From Marinobacter sp. (GTDB lineage: Bacteria; Pseudomonadota; Gammaproteobacteria; Pseudomonadales; Oleiphilaceae), in NCBI GenBank assembly GCA_018402255.1, contig JAGYIS010000004.1, positions 496,001 through 560,000 of the forward strand: 64,000 nt of DNA, in the 5' to 3' direction. A program made the translations under genes and the position numbers. Below are positions 26,828 through 36,371 of the stretch, piece by piece. Numbering within the stretch: position 1 is the stretch's first letter; each line of letters begins with the position of its first letter. Under the pieces are notes generated by a model. The model worked only from the letters and a program-made list of their open reading frames with translations, did no database searches and had not been told where the DNA came from.

Positions 26828-29269
26828 ATGGTTTCCAGGAAAAAAGAAGGACGGGACCCTCACGCCTACCGCGAGGCCCAGAAATACGACAATCCCATCC
26901 AGAGTCGGGAATTTATTCTCAATCACCTGAAAGAGCGGGGTGCGCCTGCTACTCACGAGACACTGTGCCAGGAGCTGGGGCAGGAGTCTGAGGAAGGCAT
27001 CGAGGCCCTGCGCCGTCGTTTGATTGCCATGTGCCGCGACGGACAACTGATCTGCAATCGCCGGGATGCATTCCTGCCGTTGGAAGAGGCAGATCTGGTC
27101 ACGGGCAAGATTGTCGGGCACCGGGATGGCTTCGGGTTTTTGATTCCCGATGACGGTGGCTCTGATCTGTTCCTGACGGCGCGCCAGATGCGGCAGGTGT
27201 TTCACGGCGACCGGGTAGCTGCCCGGGTAGATCGCGTGGATGATCGCGGTCGTCGTGAAGGTGTGATTGTCGAGGTGCTGGAATACCGTACCCAGCAGAC
27301 GGTCGGTCGGTTCTTTAAAGAAAGCGGTATTGCTTTCGTGGTGCCTGAGAATGCTCGCATCAACCACGAGATCCTGGTGCCGGACGAGCATGCCGGCAAA
27401 GCCGTGCACGGCCAGTATGTGGTTGTCGAGATCATGCGCCAGCCAACCGTTCGCACCCAGCCGACGGGCAAGATACTTGAGGTGCTCGGGGAGCACATGG
27501 CGCCTGGAATGGAAATCGACGTGGCGATCCGCGCCTATGATATTCCTCACAGTTGGCCACCTGCCGTGGGTGAGCAAACCGCAGGCATCGCGGATGAAGT
27601 AACCGAGAAAGACAAGGCTAACCGGGTAGATATTCGCAATATGCGCCTGGTCACCATTGACGATGAAACGGCTCGGGACTTTGACGACGCGATATACTGC
27701 GAGCCGCGCCCCCGTGGCGGGTATCGCCTGGTGGTCGCCATTGCCGACGTATCCCATTACGTGCGCCCCGGTTCGCCGTTGGACGAAGAAGCGATCCAGC
27801 GGGGTAACTCGGTGTACTTCCCGGATCATGTGGTGCCCATGCTGCCGGAGAAACTCTCCAACGGCCTGTGCTCACTGAATCCGGGCGTTGACCGGTTGTG
27901 TATGGTGGCAGACATGACCATCAGCGCCGCTGGTAACATCAGTGGCTATACCTTCTATCAGGCGGTGATGCGCAGCCATGCACGGCTGACCTACAACAAG
28001 GTCAGCGCCATGCTGGAGCATCCTGATACCGAGCAGGGTTACAAGCTGAGTGCTCATTACGCCGATTTGCTGCCGCACCTGCATAACCTCTATGAGCTCT
28101 ACAAGCTGCTTCGTCGTGCCCGTACCGAACGGGGCGCCATCGATTTTGAAACCACGGAAACCAAGATCGTCTTTGACGCCGAGCGCAAGATTGAAGAAAT
28201 CGTGCCGGTGCATCGCAATGACGCTCACAAGATTGTCGAAGAGTGCATGTTGTGCGCCAACGTGGCCACGGCGCGATTCCTCAGAAAGCACGAGGTGCCC
28301 TCGCTGTATCGGGTGCACGATGGACCATCTGAGGAGCGCCTGACCAATCTAAGGCTGTTCCTCGGTGAGCTGGGGCTTCAGTTGGGCGGTGGGGACAAGC
28401 CGACGTCGGCAGATTATCAGCAGCTTCTGGCTCAGGTGGCCGACCGTGCAGACGCCAATGTCATCCAGATGGTGATGCTGCGTTCACTGAGTCAGGCGGT
28501 TTATAGTCCGGAAGAGGGCGGTCACTTTGGTCTTGGCTTTGCCAGCTACGCCCACTTTACCTCGCCGATCCGGCGCTACCCGGACCTGATAGTGCATCGG
28601 GGCATCAAATCCCGGATCCATAATCCGGATGTGCAGAAGGATGTGGTATCGCCCAAGGTGTCTGATTCGGAGCTGGCGGTTTATCCATACGATTTCGCCA
28701 AGGTGAAGCAGCTGGGTGAGCACTGCTCGATGACCGAGCGGCGCGCCGACGATGCCACCCGTGATGTGATGGCCTGGCTCAAGTGTGAGTTCCTTCGGGA
28801 TCATGTGGGTGAAGAGCACGACGGTGTTATTGCCGCAGTGACGCCTTTCGGGTTCTTTGTGCAGTTGTCGGAAATCTACATTGAAGGTCTTGTGCACGTG
28901 TCGACCCTGAGCGGCGACTACTTCCATCACGATTCGGCCAAGCACCGGATGATTGGCGAGCGCACGGCTGTGAGCTTCCGTCTGGGTGATGAGGTGCGGG
29001 TTCGGGTTGTCAGGGTGGGCATGGAAGATCGGAAGATTGACCTGGAGCTGATCAGTACACCGAAGAAGCGCACCGAAGATCGCGACGCTCTGGATCTTTC
29101 CAAGCGCGAAACCCGCAACAAGGGGGATCGCAGTGGCAAGGGCGGCAAGCGCGGCAAATCCGGAAGCGCCAAAGAGCGGCTGGCGTCAGAAGCTGCCAGA
29201 GAAGCGTCCCGTAGTGCCGGAAAAGGCAAACCGTCTGGCTCAGGCAGAAAGCGCAAAAGCCGATCGTGA
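26828..29269 (+). CDS. rnr: Ribonuclease R
   Basis: RNase R is a processive 3'-5' exoribonuclease that degrades structured RNA and helps rRNA quality control. The 813-residue product starts at ATG 26828, set by AAGGA at 26818-26822; the frame is open to 26783 without a good ribosome site. It has N-terminal winged-helix and cold-shock domains, the RNB catalytic core with DDETARDFDDAIYC (about 276-290), an S1 domain near 680-760, and a Lys/Arg-rich tail typical of RNase R. rlmB follows 25 bp later, a widely conserved pair. Confidence 0.96.
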   Translation: MVSRKKEGRDPHAYREAQKYDNPIQSREFILNHLKERGAPATHETLCQELGQESEEGIEALRRRLIAMCRDGQLICNRRDAFLPLEEADLVTGKIVGHRDGFGFLIPDDGGSDLFLTARQMRQVFHGDRVAARVDRVDDRGRREGVIVEVLEYRTQQTVGRFFKESGIAFVVPENARINHEILVPDEHAGKAVHGQYVVVEIMRQPTVRTQPTGKILEVLGEHMAPGMEIDVAIRAYDIPHSWPPAVGEQTAGIADEVTEKDKANRVDIRNMRLVTIDDETARDFDDAIYCEPRPRGGYRLVVAIADVSHYVRPGSPLDEEAIQRGNSVYFPDHVVPMLPEKLSNGLCSLNPGVDRLCMVADMTISAAGNISGYTFYQAVMRSHARLTYNKVSAMLEHPDTEQGYKLSAHYADLLPHLHNLYELYKLLRRARTERGAIDFETTETKIVFDAERKIEEIVPVHRNDAHKIVEECMLCANVATARFLRKHEVPSLYRVHDGPSEERLTNLRLFLGELGLQLGGGDKPTSADYQQLLAQVADRADANVIQMVMLRSLSQAVYSPEEGGHFGLGFASYAHFTSPIRRYPDLIVHRGIKSRIHNPDVQKDVVSPKVSDSELAVYPYDFAKVKQLGEHCSMTERRADDATRDVMAWLKCEFLRDHVGEEHDGVIAAVTPFGFFVQLSEIYIEGLVHVSTLSGDYFHHDSAKHRMIGERTAVSFRLGDEVRVRVVRVGMEDRKIDLELISTPKKRTEDRDALDLSKRETRNKGDRSGKGGKRGKSGSAKERLASEAAREASRSAGKGKPSGSGRKRKSRS

Positions 29270-29294
29270 TTAGCTGCACAGGAAGTAAACGTTA

Positions 29295-30032
29295 GTGTCT
29301 CAGGAATATGTATTTGGCTGGCATGCCGTCGATGCGGTGCTCAAACGAGAGCCGGAGCGGCTGTTGCAGGTGTGGATTCAGACCGGCCGTCAGGATAAGC
29401 GGGTAAAGTCTGTTACTGATGCGCTCGACGGCCTGGGTGTGCACTGGAAGGTGGTGCATCGCAGAGAGCTGGATGAGCGGGTTGGCGGTGTTCATCAGGG
29501 TGTGGTGGCGGCGGTCAGCGAAAGCCGTGAATGGACCGAGGCGGATCTGATGGCCCAGTTGGCGGCCAGCGATAAGCCGCCTTTCCTGTTGGTGCTGGAT
29601 GGCGTGACCGACCCCCATAATCTGGGCGCGTGCATGCGCACGGCCGATGCCGTCGGGGTGCAGGCGGTGATTGTGCCGAAAGACAAGTCTGCGTCGCTGA
29701 CGCCCGTCGCCAGAAAAGTCGCTTGCGGCGCGGCCGAGACAGTGCCCTTTGTCAGGGTAACCAATCTGGCGCGTTTTCTGCGCGAACTGAAAGATCAGGG
29801 TGTCTGGTTGATTGGTACCGCCGGTGAGTCTGATGCCACGTTGTACCAGGCTGATTTCAAGGGTCCTGTGGCCCTGGTGATGGGCGCAGAGGGCAAGGGT
29901 ATGCGTCGGCTGACTCGTGAGCACTGCGATCAGCTGATTAACATTCCCATGCTTGGGCACGTTGACAGTTTGAATGTGTCGGTGGCGACCGGCGTCTGCC
30001 TGTACGAGGCCTTGCGCCAGCGGCTCGGTTAA
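29295..30032 (+). CDS. rlmB: 23S rRNA (guanosine2251-2'-O)-methyltransferase RlmB
   Basis: RlmB methylates the 2'-O of G2251 in the 23S rRNA P-loop. The 245-residue SpoU-family protein has the N-terminal substrate domain (FGWHAVDAVLKREPERLL) and the knotted SPOUT domain with LDGVTDPHNLGACMRTADA, VMGAEGKGMRRL and IPMLGHVDSLNVSVATGVCL. Translation uses GTG at 29295, with AGGAAG upstream. It is probably co-transcribed with rnr. Confidence 0.96.
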   Translation: MSQEYVFGWHAVDAVLKREPERLLQVWIQTGRQDKRVKSVTDALDGLGVHWKVVHRRELDERVGGVHQGVVAAVSESREWTEADLMAQLAASDKPPFLLVLDGVTDPHNLGACMRTADAVGVQAVIVPKDKSASLTPVARKVACGAAETVPFVRVTNLARFLRELKDQGVWLIGTAGESDATLYQADFKGPVALVMGAEGKGMRRLTREHCDQLINIPMLGHVDSLNVSVATGVCLYEALRQRLG

Positions 30033-30070
30033 GCCTTGCACAACCTCCCCTATGCGCATAGAATACGTGA

Positions 30071-30096
30071 CCCCTTTTCCAAGGGGTGGTTTTGTA
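30071..30096 (+). terminator. Candidate terminator after rlmB
   Basis: A 6-bp perfect stem CCCCTT/AAGGGG (30071-30076 with 30081-30086) with loop TTCC is followed by TGGTTTTG. The T-run is short, so partial read-through to rpsF is possible. Confidence 0.5.
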
Positions 30097-30189
30097 TTGC
30101 CTGAAGTCGGGTCTGCAGAATCTCGCTTTTGGTCAGGCCTTCTCTTGTAAGGCCTTGCCGGTAAAGCAAAAGAAGCCGGCAGCTTTGCT

Positions 30190-30260
30190 GTCACCTCCTT
30201 GCTTTCATGCTCGGGAACGGGGCTTACCGCGCCCGCCGCAGAAGGAAGCTGTTTAAACCG
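30190..30260 (+). promoter_or_regulatory. rpsF leader, possible S6:S18 autoregulatory element
   Basis: The 5' leader of the rpsF operon contains a GC-rich hairpin region with GGGGCTTACCGCGCCC, including an ACCG that could form the bulge recognised by the S6:S18 complex in many bacterial rpsF leaders. I assign it on operon position and that short motif only; I could not test the full fold. Confidence 0.3.
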
Positions 30261-30272
30261 TAGGGAGAACTC

Positions 30273-30689
30273 ATGCGTCACTACGAAATCGTATTTATGG
30301 TACATCCAGATCAGAGCGAGCAGGTGCCCGCGATGATCGAGCGTTATACCGGCGTCATCACTGAAGATGGCGGCAAGGTACATCGCCTGGAAGATTGGGG
30401 CCGTCGTCACCTGGCTTATCCGATCAACAAGATTCACAAAGCTCACTATGTGCTGATGAACGCTGAATGTTCACAAGCCGCTATGGACGAGCTGACTCAT
30501 AACTTCCGGTTCAACGATGCCATCATCCGCGAACTGATTCTGCGTCGTGACGAGGCTGTTACTGACATGTCTCCGATGAAGGCCGCCGAGTCCCGTGAGG
30601 ACCGTCGTTCTGGCGGAGATGATCGTCCACGTCGTTCAGCTGAGTCTGATCATCGTCAGAACGACGATTCCCAGGACGAAGAAGAGTAA
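30273..30689 (+). CDS. rpsF: 30S ribosomal protein S6, with glutamate-ended tail
   Basis: S6 binds S18 and sits on the 30S platform. The 138-residue protein begins [20 protein letters not shown], and the core [19 protein letters not shown] is typical. After residue 100 there is a long, highly charged, probably disordered tail (repeated R/D/S) that ends SQDEEE. In E. coli, RimK adds glutamates to the S6 C-terminal glutamates, and a rimK-type gene lies at 61.7 kb. GGGAGAA precedes the start. First gene of the rpsF-rpsR-DUF2232-rplI set. Confidence 0.97.
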   Translation: MRHYEIVFMVHPDQSEQVPAMIERYTGVITEDGGKVHRLEDWGRRHLAYPINKIHKAHYVLMNAECSQAAMDELTHNFRFNDAIIRELILRRDEAVTDMSPMKAAESREDRRSGGDDRPRRSAESDHRQNDDSQDEEE

Positions 30690-30713
30690 TTTACCGGAGT
30701 TAGGAGTTACGTT

Positions 30714-30944
30714 ATGGCTCGTTTTTTCAGACGTCGTAAGTTCTGCCGCTTCACGGCAGAAGGTGTTAAAGAGATCGATTACAAGGATCTGGACACCCTG
30801 AAAGGCTACATCACTGAAACCGGCAAAATCGTGCCCAGCCGTATTACCGGCACCAAAGCACGTTATCAGCGTCAGCTGGCTACCGCTATCAAGCGCGCCC
30901 GCTACCTGGCACTGCTGCCGTATACGGATAGCCACGATCAATAA
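30714..30944 (+). CDS. rpsR: 30S ribosomal protein S18
   Basis: The 76-residue S18 protein partners S6 on the small subunit. Conserved sequence includes [20 protein letters not shown] and [19 protein letters not shown]. No priB gene lies between rpsF and rpsR, unlike E. coli. It is 24 bp after rpsF and shares its ribosomal operon. Confidence 0.98.
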   Translation: MARFFRRRKFCRFTAEGVKEIDYKDLDTLKGYITETGKIVPSRITGTKARYQRQLATAIKRARYLALLPYTDSHDQ

Positions 30945-30969
30945 GCACAGATAGACAGGACCCGGGACC

Positions 30970-31836
30970 ATGCGTGCACTGGCACAATTTGTAATGCGCG
31001 GTCCCCTGCAGGCCGGCGGGGTAGCGGCAGTCACGACTGCGGTACCTTTGCTGTTCTGGGTTGGCGCAGCAGTTATCGGCCTGGTTATTTTGAGACTGGG
31101 CATCCGGCAGGGCCTGAATATAGGCGTGTGGGCATTAATGCCCGCGTTGGGTTGGGCCGTTTACGGTCAGGATCCGACGTCGCTGGTGGTGTTGCTGCAG
31201 GTGATGCTGATGGCATCCATTCTCAGAACATCTTTCGCCTGGGAAAGAGCGCTGTTATCCGGTGCCTTTCTGGCCATACTGACCGGGCTGATGCTGCCTG
31301 TGATGTATCCGGCACTTCTGGACGAACTGGTTCAGGCGGGTGTCGGGTTTTACGAGCAATACAACGCCGAAGTGGCCCGGACATTGGGCAGCGAACTTGA
31401 GCTGATCATCCGGGACACCATGAACGCCAGCATGGCGGGCACCTACTTCGCCACAGCCGTCGGTATGACGATGCTGGCGAGGGCATGGCAGGCGGGGCTT
31501 TATAACCCTGGTGGATTCCGCAAGGAATTTCATGCCCTGAGGTTGTCGCCAGCGATTGCGGTTGTGTGTGCGGTCACCATGGTGATTGGCCCGGTTCTTG
31601 GGCTTAATTCCATGCTTCTGGCCTGGGCAGCGGGAACCCCGCTGTTTATAGCAGGGCTGGCGATCGTGCATGGTGTGGTTGGTCGTAAGCAGTTGAGTGG
31701 TAACTGGCTGGCAATGTTTTATGTTGCGCTGGTGCTGCTGGGCCCAAGTCTGATGTTGCTGATATTGGTTCTGGCTTTTGTGGATAGCTGGCTGGATATC
31801 CGGGGGCGCATAAAACCCGCCGGGCCAGCTGAATAA
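30970..31836 (+). CDS. DUF2232-like polytopic membrane protein
   Basis: The 288-residue integral membrane protein has about seven to eight hydrophobic segments (for example [20 protein letters not shown] and [13 protein letters not shown]). It resembles the YybS/DUF2232 family, which is frequently encoded between rpsR and rplI in Pseudomonas-like genomes. No catalytic motif is visible and the role is unknown. Spacing of 25 bp to rpsR and 20 bp to rplI places it in the ribosomal operon. Confidence 0.8.
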   Translation: MRALAQFVMRGPLQAGGVAAVTTAVPLLFWVGAAVIGLVILRLGIRQGLNIGVWALMPALGWAVYGQDPTSLVVLLQVMLMASILRTSFAWERALLSGAFLAILTGLMLPVMYPALLDELVQAGVGFYEQYNAEVARTLGSELELIIRDTMNASMAGTYFATAVGMTMLARAWQAGLYNPGGFRKEFHALRLSPAIAVVCAVTMVIGPVLGLNSMLLAWAAGTPLFIAGLAIVHGVVGRKQLSGNWLAMFYVALVLLGPSLMLLILVLAFVDSWLDIRGRIKPAGPAE

Positions 31837-31856
31837 AGCACGAAGAGGTTAACGAG

Positions 31857-32303
31857 ATGGAAGTTATTCTGCTCGAGAAAGTAGCAAACCTTGGCTCACT
31901 GGGCGACAAGGTAAAGGTTAAGGCCGGTTACGGTCGTAATTTCCTGCTGCCGTATGGCAAAGCTGTTCCTGCCACGGCCGCAAACGTACAGGCGTTTGAA
32001 GAGCGTCGCGCTGAACTGGAAAAGGCTGCTGCTGAAAAGCTGGCAACTGCCCAGGCTCGCGCCGAGGCTCTCGAAGGTGCTTCCTTCACCATCACCTCCA
32101 AGGCTGGTGAAGAAGGCAAGCTGTTCGGTTCTATCGGTGTTCGTGACGTTGCAGAAGTTGTTTCTGCTGGCGGCACTGAAGTCGAGAAGAGTGAAGTTCG
32201 TCTGCCGGAAGGCCCGCTGCGGGTTACCGGTGAGTATGAAATCGAACTGCAGCTGCACACCGACGTTGAAGTGACCATCAAGCTGGCGGTTGTTGCCGAG
32301 TAA
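31857..32303 (+). CDS. rplI: 50S ribosomal protein L9
   Basis: The 148-residue L9 binds domain V of 23S rRNA and stabilises the L1 stalk region. [20 protein letters not shown] at the N-terminus and the segment [17 protein letters not shown] are family signatures. A long central helix and a C-terminal domain ([16 protein letters not shown]) complete it. Its AGGTTAACG ribosome site and the terminator after the stop define the operon end. Confidence 0.98.
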   Translation: MEVILLEKVANLGSLGDKVKVKAGYGRNFLLPYGKAVPATAANVQAFEERRAELEKAAAEKLATAQARAEALEGASFTITSKAGEEGKLFGSIGVRDVAEVVSAGGTEVEKSEVRLPEGPLRVTGEYEIELQLHTDVEVTIKLAVVAE

Positions 32304-32363
32304 TCGGTCGCCCAGGTTTGTTGATCATATAGAGTGTTAGAGCCCCTGGTTTTAGCATTCTGA

Positions 32364-32403
32364 AACGGGCCCGAGCCGGAAACGGTTTCGGGCCCGTTGC
32401 TTT
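32364..32403 (+). terminator. Terminator after rplI
   Basis: A perfect 11-bp stem (32364-32374 with 32388-32398, core ACGGGCCCGA) with a 13-base loop is followed by GCTTTCT. The hairpin is strong; the T-tract is short. Confidence 0.65.
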
Positions 32404-32452
32404 CTGGTATTCTTGTCCTCCTGTTTAACCATTTCATACTTGTCTGGTGTTT

Positions 32453-33859
32453 ATGGCGAACCCCACGTTCAAATCTGCGTCAATTGATCCGGAAACCAGT
32501 CGCATCAAGGTGCCTCCCCATTCTGTGGAAGCGGAACAGGCGGTGCTGGGTGGCCTGATGTTGGACAACCGGCGGTTTGACGAGATCTCCGAAATCATAT
32601 CAGCGGTGGATTTCTACCGTCAGGATCACAAGCTGATCTATGGTGCGGTGGAACGCCTGGCCAGCGAGAGTGAACCGCTGGACGTGGTCACGCTGGCAGA
32701 ATTCCTGGAACGTGCCGGTGATATTGAAGATGCCGGTGGCCTGTCGTATCTGGCCGAGCTGGCCGAGAAAACCCCGGGCGCCTCGAACATCAAGGCCTAC
32801 GCAGAAATCGTTAAAGAGCGATCGATTCTGCGCCAGCTGTTGGTAGTCTCGGGTTCTATTTCGGATTCTGCGTTTAATCCCCAGGGCCGTAAAAGTGCAG
32901 AAATACTGGACGAAGCCGAGCGCAGCGTATTCCAGATTGCTGAGTCCCGTAATAAAGAAGGTTCCGGCCCCAAGGCGATCAATCCAATTCTGGCAACTGC
33001 GTTAAGCCGTATCGAGGAGTTGTTTGAATCTGGCGAGCAGACCACGGGTCTGACGACCGGTTTCAGGGATCTTGATCAGCAGACGTCAGGCATGCAGCCG
33101 GCGGATTTGATTATCGTGGCAGGGCGGCCCTCGATGGGTAAGACCACCTTTGCCATGAACATCGTTGAGAACGCCCTGATCAGTACCAGCACGCCGATCC
33201 TGGTGTTCAGTATGGAAATGCCTGCTGACGCGCTGGCGATGCGTATGCTGTCTTCGCTGGGCCGGATCGACCAGACCAAAGTACGCAGCGGCAAACTCGA
33301 CGAGGACGATTGGCCCCGTTTGACGTCCGCCGTCAGCTTGCTCAAAGACAAGCCGCTGTACATTGATGATACCCCTGGCCTGAGCCCGACCGAAATGCGC
33401 TCGCGAGCGCGGCGGATTGCCCGGGAAAATGACGGCAAGATCGGCCTGATCATGGTCGACTATCTGCAGCTGATGCGGGTGCCGGGCAACTCCGAAGGGC
33501 GTACGGCAGAGATTTCCGAGATTTCCCGTTCTCTCAAAGGCATCGCAAAAGAATTGAGCTGCCCGGTGGTTGCGCTCTCGCAGCTTAACCGCAGTCTGGA
33601 GCAGCGGCCCAATAAGCGCCCAATCAACTCGGATCTCCGGGAATCTGGCGCGATCGAGCAGGATGCAGACGTCATCATGTTTGTGTACCGGGATGAGGTC
33701 TACAACGAAGACACTCAGGACAAGGGCATTGCCGAGATCATAATTGGTAAGCAGCGGAACGGTCCTATCGGTACGATTCGACTGGCGTTTATTGGTAAAT
33801 ACACCAAGTTTGAAGACCTGGCGCACGGGGATTACGGAGACTACGGTGGGGATTATTAA
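32453..33859 (+). CDS. dnaB: Replicative DNA helicase DnaB
   Basis: DnaB is the hexameric 5'-3' helicase of the replication fork. The 468-residue protein has the N-terminal primase-interaction domain (PPHSVEAEQAVLGGLMLDN), a linker, and the RecA-like domain with Walker A GRPSMGKT (224-231), the Walker B region IGLIMVDYLQLM, and VVALSQLNRSLEQRP. No intein is present. The start at 32453 is ATG; a GTG lies 6 bp upstream. Its stop overlaps the alr start by 1 bp (TAATG). Confidence 0.97.
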   Translation: MANPTFKSASIDPETSRIKVPPHSVEAEQAVLGGLMLDNRRFDEISEIISAVDFYRQDHKLIYGAVERLASESEPLDVVTLAEFLERAGDIEDAGGLSYLAELAEKTPGASNIKAYAEIVKERSILRQLLVVSGSISDSAFNPQGRKSAEILDEAERSVFQIAESRNKEGSGPKAINPILATALSRIEELFESGEQTTGLTTGFRDLDQQTSGMQPADLIIVAGRPSMGKTTFAMNIVENALISTSTPILVFSMEMPADALAMRMLSSLGRIDQTKVRSGKLDEDDWPRLTSAVSLLKDKPLYIDDTPGLSPTEMRSRARRIARENDGKIGLIMVDYLQLMRVPGNSEGRTAEISEISRSLKGIAKELSCPVVALSQLNRSLEQRPNKRPINSDLRESGAIEQDADVIMFVYRDEVYNEDTQDKGIAEIIIGKQRNGPIGTIRLAFIGKYTKFEDLAHGDYGDYGGDY

Positions 33860-34932
33860 TGCCACGCAGCACTGTCGCCCGCATCGATCTTGACGCACTG
33901 AGGTTTAACTACCGACTAGCCAGCGAAAAGGCGGGTAATGCCCGGGCCATGGCGGTTATCAAAGCCGATGGTTATGGCCATGGCATCGCGAACATCGCCG
34001 GGGCGCTGGCCAATGAAGCCGGCAAATACGCCGTTGCCTGCATTGAAGAGGCTTTCGCTATTCGTGACAGTGGCTGCCGGCAGCCGGTGGTGTTGTTGCA
34101 GGGTGTGCACGCGGCCATGGACCTGCGTGATTGCGTAGCAAATGACTTTGAGCCCGTACTGCATTGCCATCAGCAGCTACAGTGGCTTGCCGAGGGGCCG
34201 GCCCCGAAGATCTGGTTGAAGGTGAATACCGGGATGAACCGGCTGGGGTTTCGCCCGGACGAACTACCCGGTGTGGTTGCTGCCCTTGAAGATGCAGGCC
34301 AGAAACACCAGTTGATCGGTTTTGTCACTCACTTTGCCTGTGCCGATGACCCAGACAGCACCATGACGGTGCAGCAGACCCGGTGTTTTGAGACGGCAAC
34401 GGCAGCCTGGCCGGAGCTGATGCGGAGTGTTGGCAATTCTGCCGCGCATTTTCGATCCGGTCAGCCGCTTTATGACTGGAGTCGGCCGGGAATCATGTTA
34501 TACGGTGCATCGCCCATGATCGGTAAAACTGGCCCGGCGCTGGGGTTGCGGCCGGTGATGACCCTGCAGGCGCCGTTGATCAGTACCCGTATGGTGCAGG
34601 CCGGCGAGTCGATCGGTTATGGGGCCGCCTGGGTGGCTGACCGGGAGACCCGGATGGGTATGGTGGCCATTGGTTATGGCGACGGCTATCCTCGCCATGC
34701 CGGAACCGGCACCCCCGCGGCTATTGGCGGCAAGCGCATTCGCCTGTTGGGGCGTGTGTCGATGGATATGCTGGCGGTGGATCTGACAATGGCACCCGAG
34801 GCTCGCGAAGGCGATCCAGTGGAGTTGTGGGGGCCGACGGTCAGTGTTGATGAAGTGGCCGCCTGCGCCGGTACCATAGGCTATGAGTTGCTGACGGGCG
34901 TTACCAGCCGGGTACCCAGGGTCTGCGGTTAA
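33859..34932 (+). CDS. alr: Alanine racemase
   Basis: Alr interconverts L- and D-alanine, supplying D-Ala for peptidoglycan. The 357-residue protein carries the PLP lysine in AVIKADGYGHG (Lys35) and the second catalytic base in SIGYGAAW (Tyr254). GRVSMDMLAVD is also present. The start overlaps dnaB by 1 bp, so translation is coupled; dnaB-alr is a conserved pair in Gammaproteobacteria. Confidence 0.96.
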   Translation: MPRSTVARIDLDALRFNYRLASEKAGNARAMAVIKADGYGHGIANIAGALANEAGKYAVACIEEAFAIRDSGCRQPVVLLQGVHAAMDLRDCVANDFEPVLHCHQQLQWLAEGPAPKIWLKVNTGMNRLGFRPDELPGVVAALEDAGQKHQLIGFVTHFACADDPDSTMTVQQTRCFETATAAWPELMRSVGNSAAHFRSGQPLYDWSRPGIMLYGASPMIGKTGPALGLRPVMTLQAPLISTRMVQAGESIGYGAAWVADRETRMGMVAIGYGDGYPRHAGTGTPAAIGGKRIRLLGRVSMDMLAVDLTMAPEAREGDPVELWGPTVSVDEVAACAGTIGYELLTGVTSRVPRVCG

Positions 34933-34962
34933 CGGGCAGACCCTTCAGAGCTGCGCCTGCTA

Positions 34963-35319
34963 TCAGGCGGTTTCGGGTTCATGAATGATTTCTTCGATAA
35001 AGTCCAGAATGGAGGCGAGGCTGCGGTCGTCCAGTTTTTTCAGCACCTTGTGCACGACCATTTTACTGCCTTTGAGCATACTGCTGATGCCCATTTTGGC
35101 CATGCCCATCATCATGCTGCCGGCGTTAAGGCGACGCAGGGGCTCCAGAAAAAAGAAATCAAGGCCGTGTTCGGTCAGCTCTACAATCAGGTTGAAGAGT
35201 TGTTCAATAGCTTCTTTGTCGGCTTTGCCGCGCTCCTTTAGCTCGCTGACTGTGTACAGGGCTCGGGTACGCAGTTCGTCAGGAATGGGCGCTACGATAT
35301 GACTTTGTTGTTTCAGCAT
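34963..35319 (-). CDS. Conserved hypothetical 118-aa protein
   Basis: I do not recognise the family. The protein is mainly helical and charged, with no signal peptide. It has the sequence ERGKADKEAIEQLFNLIVEL, a methionine-rich middle (GSMMMGMAKMGISSML) and a helical acidic end (SILDFIEEIIHEPETA). It stands alone between the ends of alr and an SDR-like gene, convergent with alr. The codon pattern looks like its neighbours, and an antisense frame here is shorter and unlike any family. Confidence 0.65.
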   Translation of the reverse strand: MLKQQSHIVAPIPDELRTRALYTVSELKERGKADKEAIEQLFNLIVELTEHGLDFFFLEPLRRLNAGSMMMGMAKMGISSMLKGSKMVVHKVLKKLDDRSLASILDFIEEIIHEPETA

Positions 35320-35475
35320 AGAGGGTCCTGTTGTTGTATGCTCGTCAGTGAGACTTCATTTAATACCGGCGTTTCGGGCTGCATGATAGTGCAGCAAACC
35401 GGTTGCTCTGGCCATTGGCCTGACTTGTCGGTGGCGCCCGTCACATCAGTTATATTCCGGAGGCAGTGATTCAAC

Positions 35476-36357
35476 GTGCATGTACTTGTTGTTCATGACT
35501 ATGGCCCGCTGGGTAAGGTGCTACTGGACCGGTTGAGGAAGACTCACCTGCAGGTCAGTCCTTTGCTGATCAGCGATCCTGCCAGTGTTGACCTGCACGC
35601 CCTGGAAAGCTGGATTCCGGACGACACCGACCTGATCGTCAATGCGCTCTGGCTGGTGGACCCGGAAAAGGCCGAGCAGGATCGCGAAGCAACTCATCAG
35701 GTGGCTTTCTCGTTACCGCTGGCGCTGGCGGAATATGCCCGGGGTAAAAACATGGCGTTGCTTCAGTTGTCGTCCTGTTATGTGTTTGATGGCAGAAAAC
35801 AGGCTGCTTACATCGCGTCTAACCCGGGTCAACCGATGAATGAGCTTGGCCGTTGGCAATGGGAGTGTGAGCAGGCATTGCGAACCGTATTGCCGATGCA
35901 CATTATTTTGCGGACTGGCTGGAGTCTTGCTCGTTTTGTCCAGAAAGTTCAGAAAAGTACTGTCGATAACGAAGGATTGTTTTTGCCCGGGCGTTGCCAG
36001 GGCCAGCCGGTAGCGATGAAGGATCTGGCGCGCGTGATTACCGCCATGGTGCTGCAACTGGACTGCGGCGCAGAAGTGTGGGGAACCTACCAGTACGCGG
36101 GCGCTGAGGAAATTAACCTGTACGAGCTTGGCCTGGCGATCACCGGCATGCCCGGGATCCCGGAGGGAATCCGGATTGTTGATGAAGTGCCTGAGTGGGG
36201 GCATCTGGAGCCGGTGAACACCACGATGGTGTGCAGCAAGATCAAGAACACGTTTGGCATCAAACAGCTGCCCTGGCGAACCTGGCTGACAGACGAGGTG
36301 GCTTTGCTAAGAGGCGCGAACGAGGTGGAGCAGGATAAAGAACCGGCGAGCTCCTGA
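35476..36357 (+). CDS. RmlD-like extended SDR protein lacking the catalytic Tyr-Lys pair
   Basis: The 293-residue protein resembles dTDP-4-dehydrorhamnose reductase: Rossmann start HVLVVHDYGPLGKVLLDRL, mid-domain LLQLSSCYVFDGRKQAAYI, RTGWSLARF, and a C-terminal substrate domain. The nucleotide loop is altered (DYGPLG for GxxGxxG). Where YxxxK should follow, the sequence is NELGRWQWECEQAL, with no matching Tyr and Lys. It is probably a non-catalytic or changed-function relative. No other rhamnose genes are nearby. Confidence 0.75.
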   Translation: MHVLVVHDYGPLGKVLLDRLRKTHLQVSPLLISDPASVDLHALESWIPDDTDLIVNALWLVDPEKAEQDREATHQVAFSLPLALAEYARGKNMALLQLSSCYVFDGRKQAAYIASNPGQPMNELGRWQWECEQALRTVLPMHIILRTGWSLARFVQKVQKSTVDNEGLFLPGRCQGQPVAMKDLARVITAMVLQLDCGAEVWGTYQYAGAEEINLYELGLAITGMPGIPEGIRIVDEVPEWGHLEPVNTTMVCSKIKNTFGIKQLPWRTWLTDEVALLRGANEVEQDKEPASS

Positions 36358-36371
36358 GCCCGCCGCTATTA

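Noticed and set aside
26687..27829. 380-aa minus-strand open frame
   Set aside because: Antisense to rnr, and it overlaps the rnr promoter region; shadow of a high-GC coding frame.
29292..30446. 384-aa minus-strand open frame
   Set aside because: Antisense across rlmB, its downstream gap and rpsF; no recognisable protein.
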